DNA of 64,000 nt from Phycisphaeraceae bacterium (GTDB lineage Bacteria; Planctomycetota; Phycisphaerae; Phycisphaerales; UBA1924): contig JAHBXC010000001.1 of assembly GCA_019636675.1 (NCBI GenBank), positions 434,001 to 498,000 of the forward strand, given 5' to 3'. This document shows positions 63,301 to 64,000 of the stretch, piece by piece. Below the pieces are notes generated by a model. The model did no database searches. It saw only the letters and a list, made by a program, of their open reading frames with translations, and had not been told where the DNA came from. Within the stretch, counting starts at the first letter, position 1. Every line of letters starts with the position of its first letter. The translations under genes and the position numbers were made by a program.

Positions 63301-63790
63301 GCGCGGCGCGGGCCTCGTCGTACGCGCTCGCGGCCCGGCGCAGGAGCGACAGACGGTCCTCCGAGCCCGCGGCGAGCGAGACCAGCGCTCCGTCGCGCTC
63401 CGAGCCCTGCATGCGGATCGTGCGCTCGAGGGCGCCGGCGTCGATGCTGACCGTCTGGAGCGCCGCGAGCTTCGCGTCGATCTCACGGCGCAGGACCGTG
63501 ACCGTCTGCGAGGCGAGGGGCATCGAGACCTCGATGCGGTTGTCGCCCTGCGAGATCATGGTGATGTCGAACTGCCCGTTCGGGTCGACGCGCTGCTTGA
63601 GGACCTCGATGGTGCGCCCGAGCACGTCGCGCGGGTTCTCGTCCCCCTCGATGTTGACGGCGTAGACGAGCGACACGCCGCCCGCGAGGTCCTTGCCCCG
63701 ACGGAGCTTCTCAGCGGGCGGGATGATCGACCAGATCGAGATGAGCACCAGCGCCACGAGAACGGCGCCGAGTTGCATTGCCTTGCGCAT
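60359..63790 (-). CDS. secDF: Fused protein translocase subunit SecDF
   Basis: 1143 residues. SecD half: N-terminal membrane helix, long periplasmic part, and the conserved FGIAVDANVIIYERIREEI near residue 563. SecF half: FRGGTAVTLELTEG near 715 and YSLNDTIVTMDRIREN near 1030. Uses the proton gradient to help proteins leave the Sec channel. The SecD periplasmic region has an additional insert rich in Ala, Arg and Glu (about 110-250). Fusion of the two halves is found in Planctomycetota and some others. Downstream of yajC, with 72 bases between them. Confidence 0.95.
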   Translation of the reverse strand: MRKAMQLGAVLVALVLISIWSIIPPAEKLRRGKDLAGGVSLVYAVNIEGDENPRDVLGRTIEVLKQRVDPNGQFDITMISQGDNRIEVSMPLASQTVTVLRREIDAKLAALQTVSIDAGALERTIRMQGSERDGALVSLAAGSEDRLSLLRRAASAYDEARAARAAFTEAQSVNAPEDVLDDLVGAAAAAEIQYERVRAQALRAAISPEEVRRALDLPNQDRSIADQASGERVTIESPRKRALQRLREQHPDLATELNEIVSLFETYEAQRRGYDDPSDLMRVLQGAGVLTFRIAVQPGEMANEAELRQQLRERGARNVQSTEARWYSIDDIESWYDDIQGLRALQAAPAEYFATRYRLVVEERDGIYYILLYDRSGLRLTPAEGSWRVDSASAGVDRLGRPAIDFRMNPTGATLMGRMTGDNIGRQMAVLLDDRVYTAPTLINAIQGQGQISGRFSNAELNYIIRTLAAGSLAAKLSEQPISVTVLAPQLGADNLQKGLVAGVFALIVISAFMIVYYMTSGMIAVVALACNAILLLGAMSLSRAAFTMPGIAGVILTFGIAVDANVIIYERIREEIMSGGQKVKAAVRIGYSKGLSAIVDGNVTNLIVCLVLGSVGTPEIRGFAITLGIGVVTTLISGLLITRVIYTVLLEGGIMKRLPMLPSVVPSLHRLLEPNIDWIGKRFIFYVTSGVLLVGSFAVMAIQGADMFDNEFRGGTAVTLELTEGKTLTRQDVETRLRERASREPSGSDVNRLLTAQVIAINPMADNVTSRTFKIKTVVTNREAVEGAVLESFSDVLDARPPLQFGAVVVRPILQGALGENIDRPEIRDNVDSFIGGVAVVVSDIQPPVSLEELEARLAATRTRADHSGTLGRPHFMVILDGTPQAVRAVAMLATDEGVSYFDDQSRWRTTLAASEEAVLRDALERASSLAGIEAFSPAIARTFAAQAIVAIALSLMGILIYVWVRFGSLRYSVAATVPQLHDSLIVIGMVAGAEILYDKAPGVAAMFLIEPFRIDLAMVAAVLTIIGYSLNDTIVTMDRIRENKGRLPYATRDIINLSVNQTFSRTIITSGTTLFAAFSLYAFGGQGTRGFAFAILVGVLVGTYSSVAIATPIVWQKKPRKPIQSGQQGLASTGAMATTPA

Positions 63791-63862
63791 GAAGAGGGTC
63801 TTTCGAGAAGGAAGCGCGACGCCCAGGAAGGCGTGGGAGAGCGATCGGGATGAGCGTTCGGG

Positions 63863-64000
63863 TCAGACGCCGACGGATTCGGGACGCTGGGACGACGCCG
63901 GGCCGCCCGGGGCGAGCCCGTCTGCCGCGGACTTCTTGAGCACCGCGGAGATCGCGGAGCGCGCGACGCGCAGCTTGGTGTTGGTCGCTTCGTCGACCTT
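63863..64000 (-). CDS. yajC: YajC preprotein translocase subunit, C-terminal part
   Basis: The last 45 codons of a frame that runs out of the window: KVDEATNTKLRVARSAISAV, then LKKSAADGLAPGG. The pattern VDE-TN-KLRVARSAIS matches the end of YajC, the small partner of SecDF. Its place before secDF confirms the assignment. Confidence 0.82.
   Translation of the reverse strand, partial: KVDEATNTKLRVARSAISAVLKKSAADGLAPGGPASSQRPESVGV

Noticed and set aside
60842..63853. A 1003-residue open frame opposite secDF
   Set aside because: It is antisense to a clearly conserved SecDF and has the skewed Asp/Arg/Glu/Ala composition of a GC-rich shadow frame.

Overview
The window is GC-rich bacterial chromosome. 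Its gene content suggests Planctomycetota, probably a Phycisphaerae-like lineage. The pointers are a fused SecDF, a FlgI-like lipoprotein fused to a repeat domain, secreted proteins with PEP-CTERM-like tails, zinc-ribbon membrane proteins and several ArsR/SRPBCC cassettes. This placement is an inference from gene families; there is no rRNA in the window.

Layout. (1) 1-11142 is host chromosome: an M3 peptidase lipoprotein (cut by the window edge), a trehalose unit (otsA translationally coupled to an OtsB-GH15 fusion), tRNA-Val, a zinc-type solute-binding lipoprotein, and a coupled pair of secreted M14 carboxypeptidase-like proteins, the first apparently catalytically dead. (2) 11143-42572 is a ~31.4 kb integrated mobile element inserted in the 3' end of tRNA-Pro(CGG) and bounded by a 12-bp direct repeat (11208-11219 and 42561-42572). 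It carries a serine recombinase at the left end, a ParB/VirD4-type coupling-protein block, an LRR protein, a MobF relaxase, a plasmid-like parA/RHH/repA replicon with iterons and DnaA boxes, and an ArdC antirestriction protein. Its cargo is three large DNA methyltransferases, a PLD nuclease, a ParB-like protein and an RloC-like ATPase. No type IV secretion ATPase or channel genes are seen, so it looks mobilizable rather than self-transmissible. (3) 42573-64000 returns to host DNA. It begins with the original tRNA terminator and an AT-richer Mrr-nSTAND NTPase defence gene. Then come three ArsR-SRPBCC regulatory cassettes, ElbB, a FlgI-like lipoprotein, SMC, a LysM protein, SecDF and the end of YajC.

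How things work together. The element combines integration (recombinase), mobilization (relaxase plus coupling protein), possible autonomous replication (RepA plus iteron origin), partition (ParA/RHH, ParB) and evasion or defence (ArdC, methyltransferases, PLD, RloC-like). The methyltransferase-PLD-ParB-ATPase block does not match BREX or DISARM by composition and is the best candidate for an undescribed system. In the host part, each of the three ArsR genes has its own palindrome and a promoter placed so that transcription would start at the ATG (leaderless), pointing to separate autoregulated switches.
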